This document shows positions 8,522 through 17,518 of a DNA stretch of 50,478 nucleotides, piece after piece. The notes under the pieces are model-generated. The model was given only the letters and a program-made list of their open reading frames with translations, did not search any database and was not told where the DNA came from. A program made the translations under genes and the position numbers. The DNA is from JAKSUT01 sp045616505. GTDB taxonomy: Bacteria; Cyanobacteriota; Vampirovibrionia; Gastranaerophilales; Gastranaerophilaceae. The DNA is taken from NCBI GenBank assembly GCA_045616505.1, contig JAZLGV010000063.1, positions 1 to 50,478 of the forward strand, read 5' to 3'. How positions within the stretch are numbered: the stretch's first letter is position 1; every line of letters starts with the position of its first letter.

Positions 8522-9556
8522 CTAAAACTGATTCAAAAATCTTGCGTCATTATTGAAGAATTGTCTTATGTCATCAACTGCATATTTCAACATAGCAAGT
8601 CTTTCTACACCCATACCGAATGCAAAACCTGAATATACTTCAGGATCAATGCCAACACCTTTCAAGACATTAACATCAACCATGCCAGCACCCAAGATTT
8701 CTAACCAGCCAGTTCCAGAACATACTCTGCAGCCTTTTCCACCACACATAATGCATTGAACATCAATTTCTACACTTGGTTCTGTGAATGGGAAGAAACT
8801 ACTTCTAAAACGAGTTTGACGACTTTCGCCAAAATACAATCTAATAAATTCGTTTAAAACACCTTTTAAATCGCCCATTGTAACATTTTTATCAACAAGC
8901 AAACCTTCTATTTGGTGGAAGAAATTATTTTTTCTTGCATTTACGTCTTCGTTTCTATATACACGACCTGGAGCAATAATTCTTATTGGAGGTTTTTGTT
9001 CTTCCATAACGTGAATTTGTGCGCCAGAAGTTTGACTTCTTAAAACTACATTACTTGCAAGGTTGCAATAGAAAGTATCTTGTACATCTCTTGCTGGGTG
9101 GTCTTTTGGAATATTTAACATATCAAAGTTATAATATTCTGTTTCAACTTCTGGAGAATTTTGATTTCCAACAAGTGAAAAACCTAAAGAATGGAAAATA
9201 TCCACGATTTCATTTGTTGTTTGAGTCAAAGGATGAACTTTACCTTGTGGAATAAATTTACCAGGCATTGTAATATCAATTTTTTCTTTTTGTAGTTTTT
9301 CATCCAATTCTTTTCTATAAATAGATTCGAACTTTTGAGCAACTGCTGCTTCTAATTTTTGAGCAATTTCATTTGCCAAAGAACCAACAATCTTTTTATC
9401 TTCTACAGATAAATCTTTCAAATTTTTCTTAATTGAGTTCAATTCGCCTTTTCTACTCAAATATTTATTCTTAATTTCATCTATATCACTAGATGTAACT
9501 GCATTTTCGATATCTTTTGACGCATCTGCGTAAATCTTTTCCAATTGTTCTTTCAT
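8522..9556 (-). CDS. pheS: Phenylalanyl-tRNA synthetase alpha subunit
   Basis: Catalytic subunit of the class II alpha2-beta2 enzyme charging tRNA-Phe. An N-terminal coiled coil (residues 1-85) binds tRNA. Motif 1 lies around MPGKFIPQGKVHPLTQ, motif 2 is GRVYRNEDVNARKNNFFHQI, and motif 3 is AFGMGVERLAMLKY. The Cys-bearing stretch CIMCGGKGCRVCSGTGWLEI is usual in this family. Length (344 aa) is normal. The start ATG at 9556 has the ribosome site AGAGGA. pheT is not next to it, so the two subunits are unlinked here. The convergent R-M gene ends immediately beside it, suggesting the R-M module was inserted at this junction. Confidence 0.96.
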   Translation of the reverse strand: MKEQLEKIYADASKDIENAVTSSDIDEIKNKYLSRKGELNSIKKNLKDLSVEDKKIVGSLANEIAQKLEAAVAQKFESIYRKELDEKLQKEKIDITMPGKFIPQGKVHPLTQTTNEIVDIFHSLGFSLVGNQNSPEVETEYYNFDMLNIPKDHPARDVQDTFYCNLASNVVLRSQTSGAQIHVMEEQKPPIRIIAPGRVYRNEDVNARKNNFFHQIEGLLVDKNVTMGDLKGVLNEFIRLYFGESRQTRFRSSFFPFTEPSVEIDVQCIMCGGKGCRVCSGTGWLEILGAGMVDVNVLKGVGIDPEVYSGFAFGMGVERLAMLKYAVDDIRQFFNNDARFLNQF

Positions 9557-9627
9557 TTATAAAGTCCTCTAATCTTTCAACTTTAATATATACTCAACAA
9601 AATTTCTAAACAAGGGTTTTAATCTAT

Positions 9628-10245
9628 TTATAAAAAATTGTTATAATTTTTTTCATAAGAAAGCGTCGTTGCTTCCCCATGTCCTGTATATATTTTTAAA
9701 TCACCTTCAAGTGTAAAAATTTTATTTGTTATGCTATCTTTCAATGTTTCAAAACTTCCATCTGGCAAATCCGTTCTTCCTACAGAGCCTTTAAACAAAG
9801 TATCGCCTGAGAATAATACATCATCCAACAAATAACATACACAACCTTTTGTGTGTCCAGCGGTGTGAATAACTTTAATTTTTTTTGTTCCAAAACTTAT
9901 TTCATCTCCGTCTGACAAAAATTTATCTATCTTTTGTATGCCAAAATCGCCTCTTATTTGAAACATACGAACAAAATCTTTTATATTTTCAACTAATTCT
10001 TTATCATCTTTGTGACAACAAGAAATAGCACCAAATTTTTCTCTGTAATAGTTTACACCGCAAATATGGTCAAAATGTCCGTGTGTAAGCAAAATATATT
10101 TTAATTTAACTCCCAATTCGTTTATTTTCGCATCAATTTCATCGTTAGGGATAGTACAATCTATTAAGACAGCTTCTTTTGTTTCTTCATCAACAAAAAG
10201 ATAATTATTATCTTCTAAAAACCCTGCAACAAAAGTGTAAATCAT
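9628..10245 (-). CDS. Metallo-beta-lactamase fold hydrolase, glyoxalase II-like
   Basis: 205-aa soluble hydrolase with a binuclear metal site: THGHFDH at about residues 54-60, the metal His in IHTAGHTKG, bridging Asp in FSGDTLF, and the last His in YTGHGEATT. Short members of this family (about 200-215 aa, like YcbL/GloB2) hydrolyse S-acyl-glutathione or other thioesters. They lack the long C-terminal substrate domain of classical glyoxalase II, as does this one. The start codon overlaps the kdsA stop (ATGA, 4 nt), so it is translated from the kdsA transcript. The natural substrate is unknown. Confidence 0.85.
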   Translation of the reverse strand: MIYTFVAGFLEDNNYLFVDEETKEAVLIDCTIPNDEIDAKINELGVKLKYILLTHGHFDHICGVNYYREKFGAISCCHKDDKELVENIKDFVRMFQIRGDFGIQKIDKFLSDGDEISFGTKKIKVIHTAGHTKGCVCYLLDDVLFSGDTLFKGSVGRTDLPDGSFETLKDSITNKIFTLEGDLKIYTGHGEATTLSYEKNYNNFL

Positions 10246-11063
10246 CTTACGACCTCAAATATTTGCTTACAAATTGCAAACATATTTTCTGCATCATCCA
10301 AAGACAACATATTTGGACCGTCACACATAGCATTATCTGGGTCTGGATGAATTTCAAAGAACAAACCATTTGCTCCCGCTGCCATTGCTGCTTTGGCAAG
10401 TGGTGCAACAAAACTTCTATCACCACCAGTTGAAGTTCCTTGTCCCCCTGGTAATTGAACAGAATGTGTTGCATCGAAAAATACAGGGTATCCAAAACTT
10501 TGCATTATTGGAATAGCTCTATAATCAACAACTAAATTGTTATACCCAAAACTTACACCTCTATCTGTCAATAAAATATTATCATTACCAGATTGAGAAA
10601 CTTTTTTTGTTAAAGGTAACATTTGTTGAGGAGCTAAAAATTGACCTTTTTTAATATTTACAATTTTATTTGTTTTAGCCGCTTCTACAAGTAAATCTGT
10701 TTGTCTGCATAGAAACGCAGGAATTTGAAGAATGTCAGCAACTTCTGAAGCTGGTTTTGCTTGTTGTGGAGTATGAATATCTGTAACTATCGGAACATCA
10801 AATTCACTTTTTATTTTAGCTAAAATTTTTAAACCTTCTTCAAGCCCCGGACCTCTATAATTTTCTAAAGAAGTTCTATTTGCTTTGTCAAAAGAAGATT
10901 TAAACACAAAATTTATATCTAAGTTTTCAGTTATTTTTTTCAAGCCTTCTGCTGTTTTTGCAAGAATATCATAACTTTCAATAACACAAGGTCCTGCTAA
11001 AATAGTAAGTTTATCAGCCCCTATTTCAAAATTATTTAATTTTATTTTTTTAACATTATTCAT
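10242..11063 (-). CDS. kdsA: KDO-8-phosphate synthase
   Basis: Condenses phosphoenolpyruvate with arabinose 5-phosphate to KDO-8-phosphate, the first committed step to the inner core sugar of lipopolysaccharide, so the cell should have an outer membrane with LPS. Family signatures: LAGPCVIES, FVFKSSFDKANRTS, PIVTDIHTPQQA, QIPAFLCRQTD, KKGQFLAP, LTDRGVSFGYNNLVVD, FDATHSVQLPGG and FEIHPDPDNAMCDGPN. The open frame can be extended upstream to 11111, but those 16 codons overlap an excellent promoter and add nothing homologous. I therefore place the start at ATG 11063, giving 273 aa, normal for KdsA. With that start the mRNA would be nearly leaderless. Confidence 0.95.
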   Translation of the reverse strand: MNNVKKIKLNNFEIGADKLTILAGPCVIESYDILAKTAEGLKKITENLDINFVFKSSFDKANRTSLENYRGPGLEEGLKILAKIKSEFDVPIVTDIHTPQQAKPASEVADILQIPAFLCRQTDLLVEAAKTNKIVNIKKGQFLAPQQMLPLTKKVSQSGNDNILLTDRGVSFGYNNLVVDYRAIPIMQSFGYPVFFDATHSVQLPGGQGTSTGGDRSFVAPLAKAAMAAGANGLFFEIHPDPDNAMCDGPNMLSLDDAENMFAICKQIFEVVR

Positions 11064-11072
11064 AACGAAAAA

Positions 11073-11101
11073 ATTATATATTAAACATGTAATCAATTCA
11101 A
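11073..11101 (-). promoter_or_regulatory. Promoter of kdsA, close to the start codon
   Basis: TTGAAT (11101-11096), 17-nt spacer, TATAAT (11078-11073) on the reverse strand. The -10 box ends 9 nt before ATG 11063, so transcription should begin within about 3 nt of the start codon. There is no Shine-Dalgarno. Confidence 0.65.
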
Positions 11102-11161
11102 CTTTTGCCATTATTGTTTTTGTGTTAGAATAAATTTAAGAAAAATTGGTGAGGGAAAATT

Positions 11162-12607
11162 ATGGAACAAGAATTAAGAGATAAATATGAAGTAGTTATT
11201 GGGTTAGAAGTACATGCTCAATTGAAAACAAAGTCAAAAATATTCGCTCCTGACGGAACAGAATTTGGTAATGAACAAAACACACAAGTTAGCCCTATTA
11301 CATTAGGTATGCCGGGTGTTTTACCTGTACTAAACAAAGGTGTTGTTGATATGGGTATTTTGACAGGTTTAGCTCTTAACTGCGAAATTCCTGAAAGATG
11401 TAAATTTGATAGAAAACAATATTTCTATCCTGACCTTCCAAAAGGATATCAAATCTCTCAATATGACGAACCAATTTGTGTAAACGGACACATTGATATC
11501 AACGGAAAAAGAATAGGTATCACTCGTGCTCACTTAGAAGAAGATGCTGGAAAACTTGTTCACGCAGGTGCTGCAGGTCTTGCAGGTTCTTCTTATTCAT
11601 TAGTAGATTTGAACAGAGCTGGAACTCCTCTTTTGGAAATTGTTTCTGAACCTGATATGAGAAGTTCTGAAGAAGCTAAAAATTATATGGAAGAACTTCG
11701 TAACATCGTTAGATATATCGGAGTTTGCGATGGAAACCTTGAAGAAGGCTCTATGAGATGCGATGCAAACATCTCTATCATGCCAAAAGGTTCAAAAGAA
11801 TTTGGAACTCGTGCAGAAATCAAAAACGTAAACAGTTTCAAAGCATTACAAAGAGCTATCGAATACGAAATTGAAAGACAAATTGAACTTGTTGAAGATG
11901 GCGAAAAAGTTGTTCAAGAAACAAGACTTTGGGATGATGCTTCTGGTGAAACTCGTTCTATGAGAGGCAAAGAAGATGCTCACGATTACAGATATTTCCC
12001 TGAACCAGATTTAATGCCTCTTGAAATTTCAAGAGAATGGGTTGAACGAATTAAAGAATCAATGCCTGAACTTCCAAAAGCAAAAAGAGAAAGATACATC
12101 AGCTTAGGTTTAAGCGAATATGATGCTTCTGTTATCGTTGAACAAATGGAATTAGCATTATTCTTCGACAAAGTTATTGATTTAAAAACAAATACTAAAA
12201 CTGCAGTTAATTTCCTTACTGGTGAAATTGCAGCATATTTAAAAGAACAAAAATGTTCAATCAACGAAACAAAACTTACTCCTGAAAACTTAGCTGAATT
12301 AATTTCACTAATTGAAAAAGGAACTATTTCTAACAACATTGGTAAACAAATTATCACAGAAATGTTGCAAGAAGGAACAAAAGCTTCTGTTATCGTTGAT
12401 AAAAAAGGTTTAAGCCAAATTTCAGATGAAGGTGCTATTGAAGAAATAGTTAAAAAGGTTATTGAAGCAAATCCAAAAGAAGTAGAATCTTACAAAGGCG
12501 GAAAAGTTCAACTTCTAGGTTTCTTTGTTGGACAAGTTATGAAAGAAACTAAAGGAAGAGCAAATCCTAAATCTGTAAACGAACTAATAAGAAAATTACT
12601 TGGTTAA
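11162..12607 (+). CDS. gatB: Asp/Glu-tRNA amidotransferase subunit B
   Basis: Kinase and tRNA-binding subunit of GatCAB, which turns Glu-tRNA-Gln (and Asp-tRNA-Asn) into the amidated forms. The PET112 signature is seen near the N-terminus (VIGLEVHAQLKTKSKIFAPD), then LPDLPKGYQISQYD-like residues around 100, LEEDAGKL, RAGTPLLEIVSEPD and MRCDANISI. The C-terminal YqeY-like helical tail spans about 330-481. Length 481 aa is normal. The ribosome site GGTGAGGG sits 6 nt before ATG. gatA and gatC are not in the window. It is divergent from kdsA and followed by the SIS-domain gene on the same strand. Confidence 0.96.
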   Translation: MEQELRDKYEVVIGLEVHAQLKTKSKIFAPDGTEFGNEQNTQVSPITLGMPGVLPVLNKGVVDMGILTGLALNCEIPERCKFDRKQYFYPDLPKGYQISQYDEPICVNGHIDINGKRIGITRAHLEEDAGKLVHAGAAGLAGSSYSLVDLNRAGTPLLEIVSEPDMRSSEEAKNYMEELRNIVRYIGVCDGNLEEGSMRCDANISIMPKGSKEFGTRAEIKNVNSFKALQRAIEYEIERQIELVEDGEKVVQETRLWDDASGETRSMRGKEDAHDYRYFPEPDLMPLEISREWVERIKESMPELPKAKRERYISLGLSEYDASVIVEQMELALFFDKVIDLKTNTKTAVNFLTGEIAAYLKEQKCSINETKLTPENLAELISLIEKGTISNNIGKQIITEMLQEGTKASVIVDKKGLSQISDEGAIEEIVKKVIEANPKEVESYKGGKVQLLGFFVGQVMKETKGRANPKSVNELIRKLLG

Positions 12608-12716
12608 TGTTTCTTCATATTAATTTAAAATATTAAACTTTATGATACTTTTAGTCGTAGAAATAAAGTGAAATATTGTGGCTGAATTGCGTAGATAAAC
12701 ATTGAAAGCGAGCATT

Positions 12717-13784
12717 ATGTCTAATTTAATTAGAAAAAAATCCAGTATGGAAAGCGAAATCAAAGAACAACCAGAAATACTTAAAAGTATTCTAAAAGAA
12801 TATATTTCTGGAAACAATGATATTTCAATAAACGCACCAAAAACAGTTGAAAATATTGTACTTGTTGCAAGTGGCTCTTCTTATCACTGCGCAAGATTTG
12901 CCGCAGATGTTTTTGGAGAAGTTGCAGAAATTGAAGCAAGAGCAATTTATTCTAGTGAATTTTTACTAAAAAAAATTGTTCCTCATAACAAAAATATTCT
13001 ATACATTTTTATCACTCAATCAGGAGAAACAACAGATACTTTAAGTGCTTTAAACAAAGCAAAAGAATTAAATATGCACACAATGTGTATTACAAATAAA
13101 GAAAATTCTACGGCTTGGAACTCTGCTGAATACAAAATAAATTGTATGGCAGGAGAAGAAAAAAGTATCGCTTCAACAAAAGCTCTAACAGCTCAAATGT
13201 TATGCTTATACATATTGGCACTAAAATTTGCACAAGAAAAGAATTTAGATGTTTCAAAACAATTTGAAGATATTTACAAATTACCTAGTGTTGTTGAACA
13301 AACATTAGCTCTTGAAGATAAAATAAAATCTTTTGCAAAATTTTTATCTAAATACAGAAATATAATCATAGCAGCAGATGGGGTTTCTTATGCATTGGCA
13401 AAAGAAGCTTGCCTAAAAATTAAAGAAACATCATACTTGAATGTTATGTCACATATTTTAGGTGAATTTATGCACGGACACGTAGCGGTTTTAAACAACA
13501 GAAAAACAGTGTTAATTTACGTTTCATCTGAAGAACTTGCATATTCAACAATCAAAAATATGGAAAAAATCAAACGTGACTACAAACCACCTATTTGCGT
13601 TATAGGTAAATCTAATGACAGAGTAATAACAAGTTTCAATATTGACCTTGAAACAGATAGCAAATACTTAAAAATGTTTTCAAACTTAATCATCATTCAA
13701 GTATTAGCTCTAAAAATTGCAGAAAGATTAAAACGCAATATCGATAAACCAAAAGGTCTTAAAAAAGTCGTTACAGAACAATAA
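12717..13784 (+). CDS. SIS-domain sugar isomerase, GlmS isomerase-like without glutaminase
   Basis: 355 aa, two SIS domains in tandem. The N-terminal line MESEIKEQPEILKSILKEYI closely matches the first helix of the GlmS isomerase half. The sugar-phosphate site follows in LVASGSSYHCARFAADVF, then ITQSGETTDTLSAL and EKSIASTKALTAQM. The second SIS contains ACLKIKETSYLNVMSHILG and GEFMHGHVAVL. The glutaminase domain of GlmS (about 240 aa) is absent, so it should act as an ammonia- or deaminase-type isomerase such as AgaS/FrlB/GlmS-like proteins, or in amino-sugar turnover. TTG at 12702 is a possible earlier start; ATG 12717 follows a weak purine stretch (GAAAGCGAG). It ends at a strong shared terminator. 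Confidence 0.85.
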   Translation: MSNLIRKKSSMESEIKEQPEILKSILKEYISGNNDISINAPKTVENIVLVASGSSYHCARFAADVFGEVAEIEARAIYSSEFLLKKIVPHNKNILYIFITQSGETTDTLSALNKAKELNMHTMCITNKENSTAWNSAEYKINCMAGEEKSIASTKALTAQMLCLYILALKFAQEKNLDVSKQFEDIYKLPSVVEQTLALEDKIKSFAKFLSKYRNIIIAADGVSYALAKEACLKIKETSYLNVMSHILGEFMHGHVAVLNNRKTVLIYVSSEELAYSTIKNMEKIKRDYKPPICVIGKSNDRVITSFNIDLETDSKYLKMFSNLIIIQVLALKIAERLKRNIDKPKGLKKVVTEQ

Positions 13785-13792
13785 AACATTAT

Positions 13793-13836
13793 AAAAAAAA
13801 AGGCGATTTCAAAAATTTTGAAATCGCCTTTTTTAG
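13793..13836. terminator. Bidirectional intrinsic terminator
   Basis: AGGCGATTTCAAAA and TTTTGAAATCGCCT (13801-13829) form a perfect hairpin flanked by A8 on the left and T6 on the right, so it can stop both the isomerase transcript and the convergent dnaK transcript. Confidence 0.9.
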
Positions 13837-13860
13837 TTTATCTTTTTGCCAATTTTTTAA

Positions 13861-15711
13861 CTAGCTTTCTTTTGTGTATTCTGCATCAATAATGTCATCA
13901 TCAGAAGATGAAGAATTTGTTGTGCTGTCAGAAGTTGTATTTTCTGTATTTGCGCTGTTTGCTTCGCCTTCTTTAGAAGCAGCTTCGTAAGCTTTTTGAG
14001 AAATGCTGAACATTGTTTGTTGAAGTTCATCAGAAAGTTTTTTAATTTCTTCAACTGCTTTATTTTCATCTAAAGCTTTTTGTAAAGCATCTTTTTGTTC
14101 ATTCAATTTAGTTTGATCAGCAGAATCGATTTTACCTTCAAAATCTTTTGTAATTCTTTCTGCTGAAGTAATTAAACTGTTAGCATTGTTTCTTGTTTCA
14201 GCTTCTTCTTTTTTAGTTTTATCAGCAGCTGCGTTAATTTCTGCTTCTTTAACCATTTTTTCAATATCTTCTTCAGACAAATTAGAACCATTTGTGATTG
14301 TAATTTTTTGTTCTTTATTTGTTGCTTTATCTTTAGCTGAAACATTTACAATACCGTTAGCATCAATATCAAAAGTAACTTCGATTTGAGGAATACCACG
14401 CATTGCAGGAGCAATACCATCTAATCTGAACATACCTAAAGATTTGTTATCTTTAGCCATTGGTCTTTCACCTTGAAGAACTTGAATATCTACTGCAGTT
14501 TGGTTGTTTTCTGCTGTTGAGAATACTTGTGATTTAGAAACAGGGATTGTAGTGTTTCTTGGAACTAAAGTAGTCATTACACCACCCAATGTTTCGATAC
14601 CCAAAGTCAAAGGAGTAACGTCTAATAGAACGATATCTTTAACTTCACCAGCAAGTACACCAGCTTGAACAGCAGCACCAACTGCAACAACTTCATCAGG
14701 GTTTACTGATTGGTTTGGTTCTTTACCTGTGTATTCTTTAACTAAAGCTTGAACTGATGGAATACGAGAAGAACCACCAACTAAAACAACTTCGTTAATA
14801 TCACCTTTTGAAAGACCTGCATCTTTAAGCGCTTGTTCTACTGGAGTTTTGCATCTTTCCAACAAATCTCTTGATAAGTCTTCAAATTTTGCTCTTGTTA
14901 ATGATAAGTCTAAGTGTTTTGGACCATTTGCATCTGCAGTAATGAAAGGTAAGTTGATGTTTGTTTCAACAACTGAAGAAAGTTCACATTTTGCTTTTTC
15001 AGCAGCTTCTTTAATACGTTGCATAGCTTGTTTATCGTTACGTAAATCTAAACCTTCTTGTTTTTTAAATTCATCACAAATCCAATTCATGATTTTTTCA
15101 TCAAAATCGTCACCACCAAGACGTGTATCACCTGATGTTGAAAGAACTTCGTGAACACCATCACCAATTTCTAGAATAGAAACATCAAATGTACCACCAC
15201 CTAAGTCGAATACTAAAACTTTTTCTGATTTATCTTTTTCCAAACCATAAGCCAAAGCAGCGGCAGTTGGTTCGTTCACGATTCTTAAAACGTCTAAACC
15301 TGCAATTTTACCAGCATCTTTTGTTGCTTGTCTTTGAGCATCGTTGAAATATGCAGGAACTGTGATAACTGCAGATGTAACTTTTTCACCCAAATAGTTT
15401 GAAGCATCATCAGCTAATTTTCTCAAAATCATAGCTGAGATTTCTTGTGGAGTGTAATCTTTTTCATCAATTTTTACTTTAAAATCATCACCCATGTGTC
15501 TTTTGATAGAAGCGATTGTTTTATCAGGGTTAAGGATTGCTTGTCTTTTTGCAAGTTGTCCTACTAATCTTTCTCCTGTTTTTGAAAAACCAACAATTGA
15601 AGGAGTTGTTCTTGATCCTTCTGCGTTTGCGATAACAGTTGGTTTACCACCTTCCATAACTGCAACAACTGAGTTTGTTGTTCCCAAGTCAATACCTATT
15701 GTTTTTGCCAT
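13861..15711 (-). CDS. dnaK: Hsp70 chaperone DnaK
   Basis: ATP-driven protein-folding chaperone. Signatures in order: GIDLGTTNSVVAVMEGG (phosphate loop, residues 6-22), NEPTAAALAYG, VFDLGGGTFDVSILEIGDG and VLVGGSSRIPSVQALV. The substrate domain follows from about 385, with the linker VLLDVTPLTLGIET. The C-terminal lid is coiled and ends in an acidic, Ser/Asn-rich tail (SSSDDDIIDAEYTKES). Total 616 aa, normal. The ribosome site GAAAGGAAAAAG precedes ATG. grpE and dnaJ are not adjacent, and no CIRCE inverted repeat is visible upstream, so control is not obviously through HrcA. Confidence 0.98.
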   Translation of the reverse strand: MAKTIGIDLGTTNSVVAVMEGGKPTVIANAEGSRTTPSIVGFSKTGERLVGQLAKRQAILNPDKTIASIKRHMGDDFKVKIDEKDYTPQEISAMILRKLADDASNYLGEKVTSAVITVPAYFNDAQRQATKDAGKIAGLDVLRIVNEPTAAALAYGLEKDKSEKVLVFDLGGGTFDVSILEIGDGVHEVLSTSGDTRLGGDDFDEKIMNWICDEFKKQEGLDLRNDKQAMQRIKEAAEKAKCELSSVVETNINLPFITADANGPKHLDLSLTRAKFEDLSRDLLERCKTPVEQALKDAGLSKGDINEVVLVGGSSRIPSVQALVKEYTGKEPNQSVNPDEVVAVGAAVQAGVLAGEVKDIVLLDVTPLTLGIETLGGVMTTLVPRNTTIPVSKSQVFSTAENNQTAVDIQVLQGERPMAKDNKSLGMFRLDGIAPAMRGIPQIEVTFDIDANGIVNVSAKDKATNKEQKITITNGSNLSEEDIEKMVKEAEINAAADKTKKEEAETRNNANSLITSAERITKDFEGKIDSADQTKLNEQKDALQKALDENKAVEEIKKLSDELQQTMFSISQKAYEAASKEGEANSANTENTTSDSTTNSSSSDDDIIDAEYTKES

Positions 15712-15849
15712 TTTCTTTTTCCTTTCTTATAAAAAAATTTATTTACATTTTTTCCACATTATTATTTAATCACTTTTTTTACATGTTTTTGAAAAAATAA
15801 ACAAAAAATTAATATTTTAAATTTAAAAAAAATAAATATTCACACAGAA

Positions 15850-15892
15850 AAAAGTGATTATTTCTGTTTAAAAACAAAAATAATCACTTCAA
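15850..15892 (-). terminator. Intrinsic terminator after the HELQH protein gene
   Basis: AAGTGATTATTT (15852-15863) and AAATAATCACTT (15878-15889) form a 12-bp hairpin. On the reverse strand it is followed by TTTTTT. It separates the metalloprotease gene from dnaK. Confidence 0.75.
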
Positions 15893-15916
15893 AAAAACAT
15901 TTCGTTTAATATAAGT

Positions 15917-16984
15917 CTATTTTTCCGCTAAACTTTGAGCTTCTTTCGCTTTTTTCGCAAAGAATTTTTCCATTTCTCCATACATATATGAAGTCAATTC
16001 ACAATTCAAAGGTTTTTCTTGATTTATAAACAATTCTCTAAACATTTCATTTGTCAAATAAGAACGTTTTTCATCGGCACTTGAACGACTCATATATTGG
16101 AAAAATTGTTTTGATCTAAAATTATCGATATATTCTTTTGGATAATTTTCATTTACAATTTCTTTGCAGGCTTTATCAAACATTTTAAATAATTTCTTTT
16201 CATCCTTAACACGCATTTTATTCAATAACAATTTTTGTGATAAAGGCAAATTAGCTGGAGTTTGTTCAATTTCAAATTTTTCAAAATATTTATAGAATTT
16301 ATCTTCAAAACAATTGAAAAATTGAGCGTCAAAATCATTTTGCATTTCACCTAATTTTTCTAAATGATAATTTGATGATTTATAAATATTAGTGAATTTT
16401 GAAGTCATAGCATGTTGAAGTTCATGCGCTAATGTAATTCTAAAATTTATCGCTTCGTATTCTTGTTCAGCTGGATTATTACCACTTAAAGCCTTATAAA
16501 GTCTATTAAAAGGTAAATAAATAGCATTTACCGCTCTTTTCTTATCAGAACCTGGGATAGATAAACCTTCGCAAATATCATAATCCACCATATCTTTTTT
16601 GTGGAATAGGCTATGTTGAGTTCTTCTAATATATTTTTGTAATTCTTTAACTTTAATTCTATTTTTTTGATTATCAGGCAAAACTTTATTTATAGATTTT
16701 TGAACTTTTCCTACACTAAATTCACCTTTTTTAATTAATTCTTTTACTTCTTTATCAACCTGCTTTATAGTTTTGTTAATTCTGCTAAAACTCCAAACTT
16801 CATCAGGCATTAAATAATAAATTTTTTCTTTTGAATATAATGCTCTTAAATCTTTTGCTCTTTCTAGTGCTGCTTGAGGATTATGCAAACCAAAAGAAGG
16901 TTGAGCAACATTATTGCTCTTTGATTTTGCACTCAAAGAATTATTTATAGAATATGAATAACTATTAATTCCAGAAACTAACAT
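15917..16984 (-). CDS. Uncharacterised protein with HELQH zinc-protease motif
   Basis: 355 aa, not assigned to a named family. The N-terminal 35 residues are Ser/Asn rich and probably disordered (ending VAQPSFG). Residues 70-130 are basic and helical. A zinc-peptidase motif HExxH appears as ITLAHELQHAMTS near residue 185. A candidate third ligand cannot be fixed, though GEMQNDFDAQFF about 30 residues later offers acidic residues. No signal peptide or membrane segment is seen, suggesting a cytoplasmic gluzincin-like protease. It stands alone between dnaK and the RHH gene, with its own terminator. Start ATG 16984 lacks a good ribosome site. The protease call rests on the motif only. Confidence 0.6.
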   Translation of the reverse strand: MLVSGINSYSYSINNSLSAKSKSNNVAQPSFGLHNPQAALERAKDLRALYSKEKIYYLMPDEVWSFSRINKTIKQVDKEVKELIKKGEFSVGKVQKSINKVLPDNQKNRIKVKELQKYIRRTQHSLFHKKDMVDYDICEGLSIPGSDKKRAVNAIYLPFNRLYKALSGNNPAEQEYEAINFRITLAHELQHAMTSKFTNIYKSSNYHLEKLGEMQNDFDAQFFNCFEDKFYKYFEKFEIEQTPANLPLSQKLLLNKMRVKDEKKLFKMFDKACKEIVNENYPKEYIDNFRSKQFFQYMSRSSADEKRSYLTNEMFRELFINQEKPLNCELTSYMYGEMEKFFAKKAKEAQSLAEK

Positions 16985-17239
16985 CTGATTATAAACACCA
17001 TACTAAGACTACTTTCTTTTTAAAAACTCTAAAAAATAAAATTGCCTTTTTATTTTATAATTTTTACAATTTTTATCATTCAAACGTATTATTAAGTTTT
17101 GTAAATAAGCGAACTGTTGATTTTATTAGGTTTCAAACATTTGTATATACTTTTTAGATAAAAAATATCACTTTTTTAAAGTATAATGTTTTTATATAAG
17201 AGTAAGACACATTTAATTACCAAAAAGGAGATTTATATT

Positions 17240-17428
17240 ATGGCAAGAGTTTTGATTTCAATGCCCGAAGAATTTTTAAACAGAATTGATGAAGTTGCAG
17301 ACGGCGAAAATCGTACACGTTCAGAACTAATCAGAGAAGCATTAAGAACATACATTCATAAACAAAGAGTTCGCGACAATGCAGTTGCAAAAAGAAATGC
17401 GACAATATTAGAAGCGCTACTAGACTAG
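17240..17428 (+). CDS. Ribbon-helix-helix DNA-binding protein
   Basis: 62-aa CopG/Arc-type repressor. Residues 1-45 fit the fold: the beta strand ARVLISMPEEFLNRIDEVA, then the turn and second helix NRTRSELIREALRTYIHKQR. Such proteins bind DNA as dimers through the strand pair. A longer frame from 17186 exists, but ATG 17240 has an ideal ribosome site (AAAGGAG, 17224-17230) and starts at the conserved strand. A TATAAT at 17182-17187 is the probable -10. There is no toxin gene beside it, so it looks like a stand-alone regulator or an orphan antitoxin. A palindromic GTATATAC at 17143-17150 might be an operator. Confidence 0.85.
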   Translation: MARVLISMPEEFLNRIDEVADGENRTRSELIREALRTYIHKQRVRDNAVAKRNATILEALLD

Positions 17429-17487
17429 TTACGAAAATAAAGGAATAAGTTAATAGGTATTAAAATCAAAACGAATAAAAATTTTTA

Positions 17488-17518
17488 AAGCAGACATAAT
17501 TGTCTGCTTTTTATTTTG
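17488..17518 (+). terminator. Intrinsic terminator of the RHH gene
   Basis: GCAGACA-TAAT-TGTCTGC (17491-17508), extended by flanking AAA/TTT pairs and followed by a T-rich run. It lies directly beside the convergent stop of the Cys-cluster gene. Confidence 0.85.

Noticed and set aside
10247..10495. Open frame overlapping kdsA
   Set aside because: Alternative frame of the kdsA coding sequence; the overlapping frame has the conserved family motifs.
15712..15800. CIRCE element controlling dnaK
   Set aside because: No TTAGCACTC-N9-GAGTGCTAA-like inverted repeat is visible upstream of dnaK.
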